Under the pieces are notes generated by a model. The model was not told where the DNA came from and searched no databases. It saw only the letters and a program-made list of their open reading frames with translations. A program made the position numbers and the translations under genes. From Dyadobacter fermentans (lineage in GTDB: Bacteria; Bacteroidota; Bacteroidia; Cytophagales; Spirosomataceae), in assembly GCF_019924045.1 (NCBI RefSeq), contig NZ_JAHXBN010000018.1, positions 62,001-126,000 on the forward strand: a stretch of DNA of 64,000 nt. The letters are read 5' to 3'. Shown one piece after another: positions 53,006 through 62,500 of this stretch. Positions within the stretch are counted from its first letter, which is position 1; each line of letters begins with the position of its first letter.

Positions 53006-53641
53006 CTACCTCAGCAGGGACCTGACGATAGGTGCAACAATGTCATAGGGCTGTCCCATACTGACCATATTACCAGTCCACGCTTTCACAATGAGTCCAT
53101 TTTGATCGACAACGTAAGTGGTCGGAAATCCAATGAAAACAAACCTTTGGGCAATGTCGCCGGCGTTTGCGCTGATATCAAATAGAAACTTACCGGTATT
53201 GAGGTACATTGGTTTCAAAGCTGGTTCCTCATCCGTTGCAAATCCGATAAAGTTCACGTTTTTAGTCCCGAACTCTTTCACCAGTTTATTCAGAGATGGC
53301 ATTTCAGCAACACACGGACCGCAGCCTTTAAACCAAAAATTGATCACCAATACTTTACCCCGCAAATCAGCATTACGATACCTTTTGCCGTTTATCGTCG
53401 TAAACTCCAGATCAGGAATCTTTTTTCCACGAACACACTCCGACCACTCGTTCGAAGCCTTTTGCAACGCCAGACTCGAATGGCTCGACAAATGCTTTAA
53501 GCCATATTTCTGGGTCGTATCATTTGCATAGATAGTCTTTTGCGCCTGATATAACTTCGAGCCGCAAGTCTGGATTGTCTGGCCCTGGGCATTAGACAGC
53601 AGAGGGAAAATGGCAATCGCCAAAAATACCAAATACTTCAT
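53006..53641 (-). CDS. Secreted TlpA/ResA-like thioredoxin
   Basis: A 211-residue protein from the ATG at 53641 (signal peptide MKYLVFLAIAIFPLLSNA). Residues ~75-210 are a thioredoxin fold of the TlpA type: IPDLEFTTINGKRYRNADLR, then VLVINFWFKGCGPCVAEMPS with the redox pair in GCGPC, and GFPTTYVVDQNGLIV as the cis-proline strand. It should reduce or oxidise periplasmic disulfides or act in cytochrome maturation. The N-terminal ~55 residues contain two more cysteines of unknown role. It is divergent from a second TlpA-like gene at 53775 (133-bp shared promoter region). Confidence 0.9.
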   Translation of the reverse strand: MKYLVFLAIAIFPLLSNAQGQTIQTCGSKLYQAQKTIYANDTTQKYGLKHLSSHSSLALQKASNEWSECVRGKKIPDLEFTTINGKRYRNADLRGKVLVINFWFKGCGPCVAEMPSLNKLVKEFGTKNVNFIGFATDEEPALKPMYLNTGKFLFDISANAGDIAQRFVFIGFPTTYVVDQNGLIVKAWTGNMVSMGQPYDIVAPIVRSLLR

Positions 53642-53774
53642 AGGTGACAGGGGATGTTCGTATCTGTACCCTAAAATACGCAATACAGCAATTCATACAA
53701 CTTCAAAGTTCTCAGCCTTGTTTATATAATTTATTTATATATTAGAACCGCAATTGATATCAACCCAACATGCC

Positions 53775-54557
53775 ATGAGTTCCGCGAAAATCGTCCTGCT
53801 CGTAATATTAGTATGCAGCCTATCCTGCTCAAATGACCGGGCTAAGCTCGGAAAGCCTGCTTCCGGCACCCAAGATGCGCTTTCCGACTTTGCGCATTGG
53901 TGGAGCTATCATTCGAAAAACATCAAATTTTATAAGCATTTCACACCGTTCGACACCGATGCACGTGCTATACCGCTCGACTCATTCATGCAAAAATACC
54001 GCACGGGCGAGTATGCGGTTTTAAAGTACACACAGGACGATACGACCATTCAGTACCAGCTCAAAAAACTGGATGCCAATAGTGAAGAGAACATCCGCAA
54101 CCAGCTTCGCGCTACGGCTTACAGCGATTTCAGGGATTTTCTCAAAGTAGGGAAACCGCTGGAAGGCTTCGGCTACCAGTCCATCGACGGCCGGGCCTTC
54201 GACCGCGAGACCACCCGCAACCAATTCGTCGTGATGAAATTCTGGTTTATCGGCTGCGTGCCCTGCATTGAAGAAATGCCCGAACTAAATGCCATTGTGG
54301 CTAAAAACAATGCAAGGAAAGACGTGGTCTTCCTTAGCGTCGCGCTGGATCCGCAGCCCGCGTTGCGGAAATTCCTGGCCGGCAGGAAGTTCGACTACGC
54401 CGTGGTGGGCGATAAGAAGGATTACGTTGCCGATACGCTGGGCATCAATGCATTTCCTACCCACTTGCTGATCGACAAGCAGGGAAATGTGGCGGGCATT
54501 TGCAGCAATGTGAAAGATTTAAAAGAAATGCTGGCCGACCATTCCATTTCGGAATGA
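53775..54557 (+). CDS. TlpA-like thioredoxin lipoprotein
   Basis: A 260-residue lipoprotein from the ATG at 53775, with lipobox SLSC (LVILVCSLSCSN). The ~100 N-terminal residues are not recognisable; from about residue 130 there is a TlpA fold (GKPLEGFGYQSIDGRAFDRE, FWFIGCVPCIEEMPELNAIV with the CVPC redox pair, INAFPTHLLIDKQGNVAGIC). A cysteine also occurs close to the C-terminus (GICSNVKD). It likely works in the same redox pathway as its divergent neighbour, attached to a membrane. It is convergent with the ABC permease gene ending at 54563. Confidence 0.88.
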   Translation: MSSAKIVLLVILVCSLSCSNDRAKLGKPASGTQDALSDFAHWWSYHSKNIKFYKHFTPFDTDARAIPLDSFMQKYRTGEYAVLKYTQDDTTIQYQLKKLDANSEENIRNQLRATAYSDFRDFLKVGKPLEGFGYQSIDGRAFDRETTRNQFVVMKFWFIGCVPCIEEMPELNAIVAKNNARKDVVFLSVALDPQPALRKFLAGRKFDYAVVGDKKDYVADTLGINAFPTHLLIDKQGNVAGICSNVKDLKEMLADHSISE

Positions 54558-54562
54558 AGGTG

Positions 54563-55333
54563 CTACCTCTTAAAGGACCTTCGAAATTGAAAAAATGCAA
54601 GCACTGAAAATATCAGAAAGTAGGCCATGCTCACCAGCAGAAAGCGCTCGGAGTTCGCATGGTCAGGCGATGGATTATAGTTTAAAAGCATGATCGAATA
54701 TGCATATGGAAAAAAGTCGGCGTAGCCTCCTTTGCCATTCATCAATACGGCAAGCGCTAGCCCAGCCAGACCGATACCCAGCGCGGAAATCATGTTCCTG
54801 GCTTTGAACCCAAGCCAAAAATGAATGGAAATGATCGCTAATACGGCCGTTTCAACTTTGATAGAAAAATCTAACACCGTAAAGAACTCGGGTAGGTGGA
54901 TGCCGAAGTTGAGTTCAGGTTTGCAGATGCCTAATATTTCTCCGGCAACGAATGTAAAAAGGATAAACAATGACATGAAAGCAAAAACCATCGTAAATAC
55001 AACCAAGTACTTGCCCGCGAATATGATTTCTCTCGACACCGGAAGCACCAATACGTGCTTCCATGCATTAGCCTTGTATTCGATGTTGAAAATGAGCCCC
55101 ATCAGCAAAATGATATAGAGCGGCATGAACAAAATAACGCCGTTGAATGCCCTCGTGAACAACTCGCTCCATGGGTTCATACCCGCCGCTGGAACAAACA
55201 TCTGCCAATTGTATATGTAGGTAATGATCAGCATGAGTGGGATAATGGCAGCTCCAATGATTGTCAGCCAGAATGCAAATGTCCTGCGGAGCTTGATCAG
55301 CTCGGTCAGATAGAAGTCGGTCAGATCTCTCAT
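54563..55333 (-). CDS. ABC-2-type permease
   Basis: A 256-residue membrane protein with six hydrophobic segments: about 20-40 (FWLTIIGAAIIPLMLIITYI), 65-85, 105-132 (FAFMSLFILFTFVAGEI), 160-178, 182-198 and 230-248. The short N-terminal cytoplasmic region (TDFYLTELIKLRRTFAFWLT) is typical of ABC-2 exporters of the lantibiotic-immunity or NatB type. It begins 1 bp after the ATP-binding gene and the two form a complete exporter, divergent from the LytS/LytTR genes. Confidence 0.88.
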   Translation of the reverse strand: MRDLTDFYLTELIKLRRTFAFWLTIIGAAIIPLMLIITYIYNWQMFVPAAGMNPWSELFTRAFNGVILFMPLYIILLMGLIFNIEYKANAWKHVLVLPVSREIIFAGKYLVVFTMVFAFMSLFILFTFVAGEILGICKPELNFGIHLPEFFTVLDFSIKVETAVLAIISIHFWLGFKARNMISALGIGLAGLALAVLMNGKGGYADFFPYAYSIMLLNYNPSPDHANSERFLLVSMAYFLIFSVLAFFQFRRSFKR

Positions 55334-55334
55334 A

Positions 55335-56243
55335 TCAGCGCTTTACCATTTGGAGGAAAATTTTCTCAAGATCGTCCGCATGCGCAGCAAGCCGGTAAAC
55401 GTCCAGGCCAGCTTCGCACATCATTCGGCAAATCCTGGCGGCCTGTTCCTTGTCCGCCAGGCGCAGCGTCAGTCTGCCTCCGGAATTACCCATAACCTGA
55501 TACCTGCCATCAAGCAATGCTGCAGCAGCCTGATTATCATTCGTTTCAAGCTCGATGGTTGAATTTTCAAAGCGCAGGTTCTGCAAAGCTTGCATGGTAC
55601 CCTGAAAAACAAATTGCCCCTCATTGATAATCCCGATGTGCGTGGCGAGCTTCTCTACTTCCGCCAGAATGTGGCTTGATACTAGAATCGTCGTTCCGCA
55701 ATCCCGATTCAGCCTCTGAAAAAGCTCCCTGATCTGAATGATCCCATGCGGATCCAAACCATTCGTGGGTTCATCCAGAATCAGTAGCTCCGGCGCCGGA
55801 AGCAGGGCAAGGGCAAGGCCCAGGCGCTGCTTCATCCCTAGTGAAAACTCCCGCACTTTAACGTCGGCGACCGCCGACAAATCAACGGTTTGCAATACCT
55901 CGCCGATCCTGGATTTGGAAAGCTTACGAATCCGCCGGTTGATTTCCAGGTTTTCAAACGCTGTTAAATGCTCATACAGGGAAGGTGCCTCAATCATCGC
56001 GCCGATCCTCGAAAAAAGATGCTTGCGATCCTGGGTGATTGGTTGACCAAACAGCTCGACCGTTCCGTCGTCTGGCCGAAGCAATCCGAACAATAACTGG
56101 ATGGTGGTCGTTTTCCCTGCCCCGTTCGGGCCCAGGAAACCGTAGATTTGCCCCGGTCCAATATTCAAATCGATGTTTTTAACGGTTGGAGTTTGCGGCG
56201 TATATCCAAAACGCAAACCCTTTGCGGAAACAATGGAGGTCAT
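55335..56243 (-). CDS. ABC transporter ATP-binding protein
   Basis: A 302-residue ABC ATPase from the ATG at 56243. Walker A GPNGAGKTTTIQ, Q-loop region near GAMIEAPSLYEHLTAFENLE, signature FSLGMKQRLGLALAL, Walker B LLILDEPTNGLDPHG and the H-switch VSSHILAEVEKL are all intact. The C-terminal ~90 residues form the domain seen in drug and lantibiotic export ATPases. It precedes the permease by 1 bp. The pair is divergent from the kinase at 56404 across 160 bp, a common arrangement for peptide-sensing exporters. Confidence 0.95.
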   Translation of the reverse strand: MTSIVSAKGLRFGYTPQTPTVKNIDLNIGPGQIYGFLGPNGAGKTTTIQLLFGLLRPDDGTVELFGQPITQDRKHLFSRIGAMIEAPSLYEHLTAFENLEINRRIRKLSKSRIGEVLQTVDLSAVADVKVREFSLGMKQRLGLALALLPAPELLILDEPTNGLDPHGIIQIRELFQRLNRDCGTTILVSSHILAEVEKLATHIGIINEGQFVFQGTMQALQNLRFENSTIELETNDNQAAAALLDGRYQVMGNSGGRLTLRLADKEQAARICRMMCEAGLDVYRLAAHADDLEKIFLQMVKR

Positions 56244-56403
56244 TTGTGGTATCAATAGTGGCTAATAAACCTGCCACAAGTTTAAGCCGCTCGCCTCTGC
56301 GATAAAAAAGATCGGACAGACGGGTAAGAATTGATGCCCGGAACGTATTTTTCGATGCCGAATCCTTATCTGCCAGTCCCACGATTAATCCCCTCTTTCA
56401 CCT

Positions 56404-57444
56404 ATGAAGCCTGTCGACGTTTTGGCATCCGGATTAATAGCATCGAAAACAGGCATCCATGTCGTATTCTGCCTGACGTTTGTCGCCATATTTTCGATCC
56501 CCGTGGTTTTAAGCGGCAACGATGGAATAGCGTTTGCAGCATTTTGCTGCTGCCTTTACATTCTGTTCAGCACCTATCTGGGCAGATGGTTGGGCAAACT
56601 AATGTCCTCCCGCAACGCAGACTGGCCGATTGCCCTGGGAGCGCTGGCCGTTTTTACGTCGTGGACGGTGCTGGGGGCTGTTGGGGCCGGGTTGCTTTTC
56701 AAAGGCGATTATTGGAACCATTTTGCAGAATACCTGGCCATCAGCTTCCCGCTAGTTGTCCTGTTCGCATTCCTGGGGGTTTCTGTGTCGCTGGTAAGAG
56801 GTAGCCTCGCACGACAAATCAATGATGCCAACTTACGCCAGCAACAAAAGCAGAGCGAGCTTGAACTGCTTGTTGCGCAGCTAAGCCCTCATTTTCTTTT
56901 TAATACACTCAACAATATCTACGGGCTCTCGATTACTCAGCACACACGCGTCCCTGACCTGCTGTTAAAGCTCTCCGAATTGCTGCGTTACTCGCTCTAT
57001 CAAACCAGGCAGCCATTTATCCCCGTTTACAAGGAAATTACCTACATTAAAAACTATATTCATTTTGAAAGGATACAGACGGATACCAAAATCCGCTTCG
57101 AGGAGCAAATCGAAGAGGTGACTGACACCAATCTGCTGATTGCGCCCATGCTGTTGATTGTGTTTGTCGAAAATGCATTCAAGCACTCACGTCATGCGCA
57201 AAGCGGTTCTCGTGGAATAAGGGTTAATTTAAATGTCAGGGATAGCTGGCTGTACTTCGAGGTCTGTAATACCTGTCCGGCAGCCATCCCATATAGCGGA
57301 GAATCGTCCGACTCCTCCGGCATGGGGCTTAACTACACACTACGGAGATTGGAACTGATTTACGGGAATGACTTCCGCTACGACGCTGAAAAACAAGGGG
57401 ACGAATACAAAATGAAATTAGCGCTAAAAATGAAAACGCCATGA
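56404..57444 (+). CDS. LytS-family sensor kinase (HisK_5)
   Basis: A 346-residue kinase. About four hydrophobic helices precede a cytoplasmic linker, then the HisK_5 motif with H163 (LSPHFLFNTLNNIYGL), and a HATPase domain with N box LLIVFVENAFKHSRHA and glycine loop SSGMGLNYTLRRLEL. There is no clear extracytoplasmic sensor domain. It overlaps the regulator gene by ATGA at 57441-57444, so translation is coupled. It is divergent from an ABC exporter that may be the sensed or regulated output. Confidence 0.94.
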   Translation: MKPVDVLASGLIASKTGIHVVFCLTFVAIFSIPVVLSGNDGIAFAAFCCCLYILFSTYLGRWLGKLMSSRNADWPIALGALAVFTSWTVLGAVGAGLLFKGDYWNHFAEYLAISFPLVVLFAFLGVSVSLVRGSLARQINDANLRQQQKQSELELLVAQLSPHFLFNTLNNIYGLSITQHTRVPDLLLKLSELLRYSLYQTRQPFIPVYKEITYIKNYIHFERIQTDTKIRFEEQIEEVTDTNLLIAPMLLIVFVENAFKHSRHAQSGSRGIRVNLNVRDSWLYFEVCNTCPAAIPYSGESSDSSGMGLNYTLRRLELIYGNDFRYDAEKQGDEYKMKLALKMKTP

Positions 57445-58133
57445 TAAATTGTTTGATCGTCGACGATTCCCCAATTGCGCGGGATATCCTATCCGAGTAC
57501 TGTAAATTTTCGCCGAAATTAAACATAGCAGGCAGCCTGGGCGATGCCCTGGCCGCCCGCGAAACAATGGCGGCTTCCGAAATTGATATCCTTTACGTCG
57601 ATATCAATATGCCTGTATTGAGCGGCATTGAGCTGGTAAGGACTTTACCCAGGCGCCCCCAGGTCATTTTCACGACCGCTTACGGTGAATTCGCCGTCGA
57701 AGCATTCGAATTGTCGGCCTGTGATTATCTGATGAAGCCGTTTTCACTGGATCGGTTTATCGTTGCAACGGATAAGGCAGTCAAAAATATCGCCGCCGAT
57801 ATAAAGCCGCGCCTCCCTCAGGGTCATTTTTTATTTATTAAAAACGAAGGTGCTACCCACCGCGTCGATGCCGAAAAAATACTCTACCTCGAAGCCAGCA
57901 GAAACAATACGAAAGTCGTGACCGAAGACGATATGCTGATCAGCACAATGTCTTTGTCGTCCATCGAAAAGAAATTGTCCTGCAACGGATTTCAGCGCGT
58001 GCATCGCTCATTTATCATCAATACGTCGAAAGTAACCAGCCTTCATCACAACAAAGTGTTTGTCAAACAGCATGCAATCCCGCTCGGCGAAAACTTCAAA
58101 TCCGACTTTATAAAGGCGATTGGATTGACATAA
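57441..58133 (+). CDS. LytTR-family response regulator
   Basis: A 230-residue regulator. The receiver has D8-D9, phospho-acceptor D54 in YVDINMPVLSG and lysine in DYLMKPF. The LytTR DNA-binding domain spans about 130-228 (HFLFIKNEGATHRVDAEKIL, YLEASRNNTKVVTED, then FQRVHRSFIINTSKVTSL). It should bind a direct repeat upstream of target genes; the ABC operon across the 56244-56403 gap is the natural target, although I could not pick out a convincing repeat there. Confidence 0.95.
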   Translation: MINCLIVDDSPIARDILSEYCKFSPKLNIAGSLGDALAARETMAASEIDILYVDINMPVLSGIELVRTLPRRPQVIFTTAYGEFAVEAFELSACDYLMKPFSLDRFIVATDKAVKNIAADIKPRLPQGHFLFIKNEGATHRVDAEKILYLEASRNNTKVVTEDDMLISTMSLSSIEKKLSCNGFQRVHRSFIINTSKVTSLHHNKVFVKQHAIPLGENFKSDFIKAIGLT

Positions 58134-58210
58134 CCAGCATCAGTCACACTGACCACAGAATACTCTGAACCAGACACTTACCTAATTTTGGATTACGCTC
58201 TTGCTATCTC

Positions 58211-58966
58211 ATGAAGCACCTTCTTTTATTCATCATTTTCGCAATCGCTTTCGACGCCAATGCCTGTGATTGCTCGGAACCGAAGTTTATGGAGAAATAC
58301 ATCCAGTCCGACTTTGTCGCCAGGGTAACAATCACTGAAACTTTTGCCAACCAAGGCTCGGCACCGCATTATAAGTCGGATATCGTCATTCACCAGCTTT
58401 TTAAGGGTAATCCTGTAAAATCCCTATCCATTTACGGGAGCAGTGACGGAAAACGGAGGAGTTCTTGCGATGTTTTTTTTGAAAAAGGGACGGAGATGCT
58501 GGTTTACGCGCGCAAAGCGGATCGAGGCCGCTACGTTTTCGATTCATGCTCCGGTTATGTCATACTGACAACCCCAAGGCGCAACAGCCAGGAACGCGAA
58601 TTAGAAATGCTGGATTTTTTGAAGCAAAACAATATAGTCACAACCAGTAAAACCCGGTATGGCGTTGATCTCGGCAAAAGGCTTGATGCTTTCCGTGGCG
58701 AAACATTAAAAAAGCGTTATGCAATTTTTGAAATCACCTTCAACGGCGATTTAACTGTCGATTCCGTAAAGACTGTCAGTGGATTCTCTCCGGCATTAGA
58801 CAGCAAACTCATCGAAATCCTCAAACAATCGCGCTGGGTGAGCGACCGCCTAGGATTGGACGCCGACGGAAATAAAGTTTCACCGGGAAGCACGCTACTT
58901 TTCGCATTTTATTACTACCCGGCGGAAGGTAAGGAAGAGAGTTTTATTGGGGAGTTTGATGTTTAG
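58211..58966 (+). CDS. Secreted TIMP/netrin-like protein with TonB-C-like tail
   Basis: A 251-residue protein with signal peptide MKHLLLFIIFAIAFDANA. Cleavage after residue 18 would leave an N-terminal C-D-C (C19, C21), the hallmark of the tissue inhibitor of metalloproteinase and netrin-module fold; two more cysteines lie further on (RRSSCDVFF and DSCSGYV). The region to ~145 fits an NTR-like beta-barrel (KYIQSDFVARVTITETFANQ). The C-terminal ~95 residues resemble a TonB C-terminal-like unit (AIFEITFNGDLTVDSVKTVS, then LDSKLIEILKQSRW). It may bind a metalloprotease or polymerise at the surface; no partner is adjacent. Confidence 0.7.
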   Translation: MKHLLLFIIFAIAFDANACDCSEPKFMEKYIQSDFVARVTITETFANQGSAPHYKSDIVIHQLFKGNPVKSLSIYGSSDGKRRSSCDVFFEKGTEMLVYARKADRGRYVFDSCSGYVILTTPRRNSQERELEMLDFLKQNNIVTTSKTRYGVDLGKRLDAFRGETLKKRYAIFEITFNGDLTVDSVKTVSGFSPALDSKLIEILKQSRWVSDRLGLDADGNKVSPGSTLLFAFYYYPAEGKEESFIGEFDV

Positions 58967-59150
58967 TGCCGTATACTGCTGAATTGGAGGAGCATTCAGG
59001 GTGAGTTCTACGCAGAGTGACGGTCAACCTACTACAATCGCTGGTAAATGAGATAGGATTTTCTGAATTGCAGTTTCATTGCGAAGCTGGGGCACAACAG
59101 AATAGATCGACGGCGAAAGTAACTGTTTGTGAAAATCGAATTGTTTCTCT

Positions 59151-59201
59151 AAGTGAAAAATAAAATGGGGGCGCTAAGCACCCCCATTTTATTTTTCACT
59201 T
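59151..59201. terminator. Strong bidirectional terminator
   Basis: Perfect 21-bp inverted repeat (59151-59171 and 59181-59201) with a 9-nt loop, five G-C pairs at its tip and A/T-rich outer arms that give U-tracts on both strands. It ends the minus-strand toxin/immunity-type operon (the stop codon of the 118-residue gene lies in it, at 59196-59198) and may also stop the plus-strand gene ending at 58966. Confidence 0.93.
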
Positions 59202-59552
59202 AAGGTATGGCGATGAAAGTAAAAAGCCCAAAATTATTGCAAAAAAGGCCATTGTTATGACGATAGTGGAAATCTGCGAAAACGCTTTATATTCGCGATA
59301 GACACTTTCCCTGATTCCAAAAACGTATTTATTTAGCAGCCAAGCACCAACACCAATTAACAGTCTGCCAAGCCACTTATTTCCTAACAATTCCATTTTC
59401 GGCACGGACAAGCCCAAACTCAAAGTTAGGCAAACCAAAAAAAGACCTTCAAAGAGGATCACAAATCCCATTACACCAAGCTCTGGATCCGGATTACCAA
59501 GCCTGCTGAAAAGTTCGTATAACCCACTCAAGTATCGATTTACTATTTTCAT
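59196..59552 (-). CDS. Small membrane protein, candidate immunity partner of the RHS protein
   Basis: A 118-residue protein with three hydrophobic segments: about 28-48 (MGFVILFEGLFLVCLTLSLG), 60-75 (WLGRLLIGVGAWLLNK) and 92-113 (ISTIVITMAFFAIILGFLLS). No known family. Its ATG directly follows the stop codon of the RHS gene with no gap (stop 59553-59555, start at 59552), so translation is tightly coupled. In RHS/polymorphic toxin loci the gene directly after the toxin is usually its immunity protein; membrane-located immunity fits the hydrophobic RHS C-terminus. That role is inferred. Confidence 0.65.
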   Translation of the reverse strand: MKIVNRYLSGLYELFSRLGNPDPELGVMGFVILFEGLFLVCLTLSLGLSVPKMELLGNKWLGRLLIGVGAWLLNKYVFGIRESVYREYKAFSQISTIVITMAFFAIILGFLLSSPYLK

Positions 59553-62500
59553 CTACTTCTTGTCAATAAAATTTGTTGCGTTGGCTTTATCGTATTCTTT
59601 CCAAATTTCGTCTTCATAGACCGCATACACGGCGCCTATAGTTATAGCTGCCACTCCCCCTGTCGCCAGAGTTGCACCAGCTATAACCAAAGTAGTAACA
59701 GCGTGCTCAGGGGTTATATTGCCGAAGTATAATTTGCTACCTACGTCGATTGCCCCCATCGCAGCCGTCACGTAACCAGTTACCTTTAGCGCTTTCGCGA
59801 CTTTGAGAGCTAAGTTTCTTTGGATCGCAATATTTCTAACTAGGTTAACCGGACGACTTTTAAGCAGCGGCTGCCTAGCGATCGCTTTAGCATTGATTTC
59901 CTCTTGTGACAAAATTGATTTGGGATATCGATACGTCCCATCCCACCTAGCTAATTGTTCAATTTTTTCCCCTAAACGATACTCTGCCGAACCTATTCCC
60001 ATGTCCGCCCACCAAGGCCATCCGAAAACCGGAGCTTCCGGCCTCTTACCTTTTACCGTAGCACCCTGTCCATTTCCGTTCAGTACTATACCTGTTTCTT
60101 TGTCGTAGGTGAACAGCTCAGGGCTATCTCTGTAGGGATCATACTTACTGTCTGCTGGACATGTCGGACATTCCTCGATTGCCTCTGTGTTTGATTCTGC
60201 AAATAAACCAAATTTGTCTACAAATGTCACAGGGTTATTAAGTGAATAACTGAATACTGACGTTGCTGGAGAAATTCCACTCAATGGATCGACCGCCATC
60301 CATCTTCCAACGCTTGGATCATACATCCTAGCCCCATAGTCTAACAAACCAGTAGCCAACTGCTTCTCCTGTCCGTTGTAAAGATAGCTGTTTGTATCAT
60401 CGCGCATCACCTGCCCACGGCCATCCTTGTTAATTGCCAATCCGTATGGATAATAGTCGGTTTCTTGCAATGTGTGCCCATATTCGTCGACGACAACACG
60501 TACATTGCCCAGGTGATCTTTCAGATAGTAATCAAAACGCAAACTGTCTCCGCTGTTAACAACCTGTCCCTCAGCGACTGAGACCCGTTTGAAAGTGTTA
60601 CTACCATCATACTGGAACTTCCCTGCATATTTGATCGTCTGTGCCCCTGCTACGTACTTGTGCTTTTTCCCCGTGGCATCATAAGTGTAAGTGAAAGCCT
60701 CGTTGGTTCCGATCTTGACAGTTTGCGGCAGGTCAATCTTATTATAGGTAATTTTTGCACCACGGTTACCATCGCTGGTCATATTCCCAACCCCGTCATA
60801 CTCGTAATCACTTACTGATGCCTTTACGCCATTGCTGTTTCCAAGGCTGTTGGTGATCTTACCTAAGCGGTTACCAGTGGTACCGTAGTCATACGTAAGA
60901 TCGTCGGAAGCATATCCCGCACGGGCAAGCTTCTTGATGTTCCCGTTCTTGTCGTATGTTATGCCCGACTCCGTGTTGATGTAGCCCAACAGACCCGTCG
61001 ACTCCCGTAAGCGGTCCGCATCGTCATAGGTAAAAGCAAGCCCGTCGGTATAGTCTGTGGAATCTTTCCATGACCACTTCTGCGCGGAGATGTTCCCATT
61101 CGAGTATTTATCTCCATTCCAGTACGATAAGTTGAATTTATAGTAAGGCAGGTCAATACGCCCGCCCACAACCCTGTAAGCGGTATTAAAATCTGTTTGC
61201 CAGCCCCGAATGTTACTGGTAATATTTGTCCGTCTCCGAAATTTAGTCCCACTACCGCTTCCGGAGCCATAGGAATGTAACCATTTTTCTGCAAGATTGC
61301 CCACAGGATTAAACCGCTGCGCAAGGGTGTAAGCAGTTTTGGTATCCTTCCCGGGAACTGTTACGGTTTCCTTGACGCTCAACAGGCGATCTGCATGGTC
61401 ATAAGAATATTCCGATACGATTGAATGGGCTTTTCCCCCTACGTTCTCTTCCGTCTTTTCTTCGGATACCACAGGAGCTATGTCAAACTTGTATTTGTAC
61501 GATACTCTTTCCACTGCGCCGGTTCCCATATCATAAAGCTCTCTTACAGATTCAATGATGCGGTACTCTTGGTCATAGTAGATGGACGTCGTTACAAAAT
61601 TTGTTGAAGAGCCCATAAGCCGGGCCTTTCCTCCTGTACTATATCCCTTCGGATGATCTAACTTTGTGGCAGAGTAACCGTTCTGTGCCGGCAGACTCCC
61701 GGGATAGTCATAATTATCATAGTACTTCACATCAAGCACATCGGTATCCTGAATGGTTGGCAGGGTCGTATTCAAAGAGTAACCAATCCCAGAATTCTGT
61801 TTGGCTTCGTGATGAGCAGTGCTGGTATTGAACTGTGTTTGAAGCGTCGCTCGGGTAGAGTTGGGAATACTGATTTCGCCTGTAAATGCCACCCTATTCA
61901 TGGCGTCGTACTTGATAAACGTCCAGCGTTTGTCCGGCGCCTGATTCGCGTTCTGAGTCATTACCGGCCGGTCGAAATTATCGTAAACTGTCTCCGTCAG
62001 CCCACGACCCGGCGTCTGCGAACCTATAATTCGGCCCCGATCGTCATAATCGTAGGTAAAAGCCGAATTTGTAACCGAATTATCGTCCTGGAAATTGGGT
62101 TGCAGGATCGCACGAAGCTGTAATAAATCATTATAGATATAATAGGTACACAGGACATCATTACCCAACTTGATCTGATTGCATATCAGTTTCCCATACT
62201 TGTCTCTGAAATCGACCACGGAGCGATTTTGCTCGTCTTTCCGCTCGATCCGCGTAAGTGTTCCTGCGCCATAGTCTCCTCCCGAAGTAACAGCTCCGCC
62301 CGAGTAGCTATACTTTTTAACTTCTGTTGCACCGTTACCTCCGTACTTGATCTCACTTCTATTGCTGAAACCGCCTGGCGCCTGTTCCCCGTCCGTTCTT
62401 CCCAAGGGAGTCCGCTCATAAAAGGTTTCGGTATACGGGCGGCTTACGTCCAGAGGGTTCTCGGGTACCGACCGGGTTAGATTGGCGCTATTGGCTGTGT

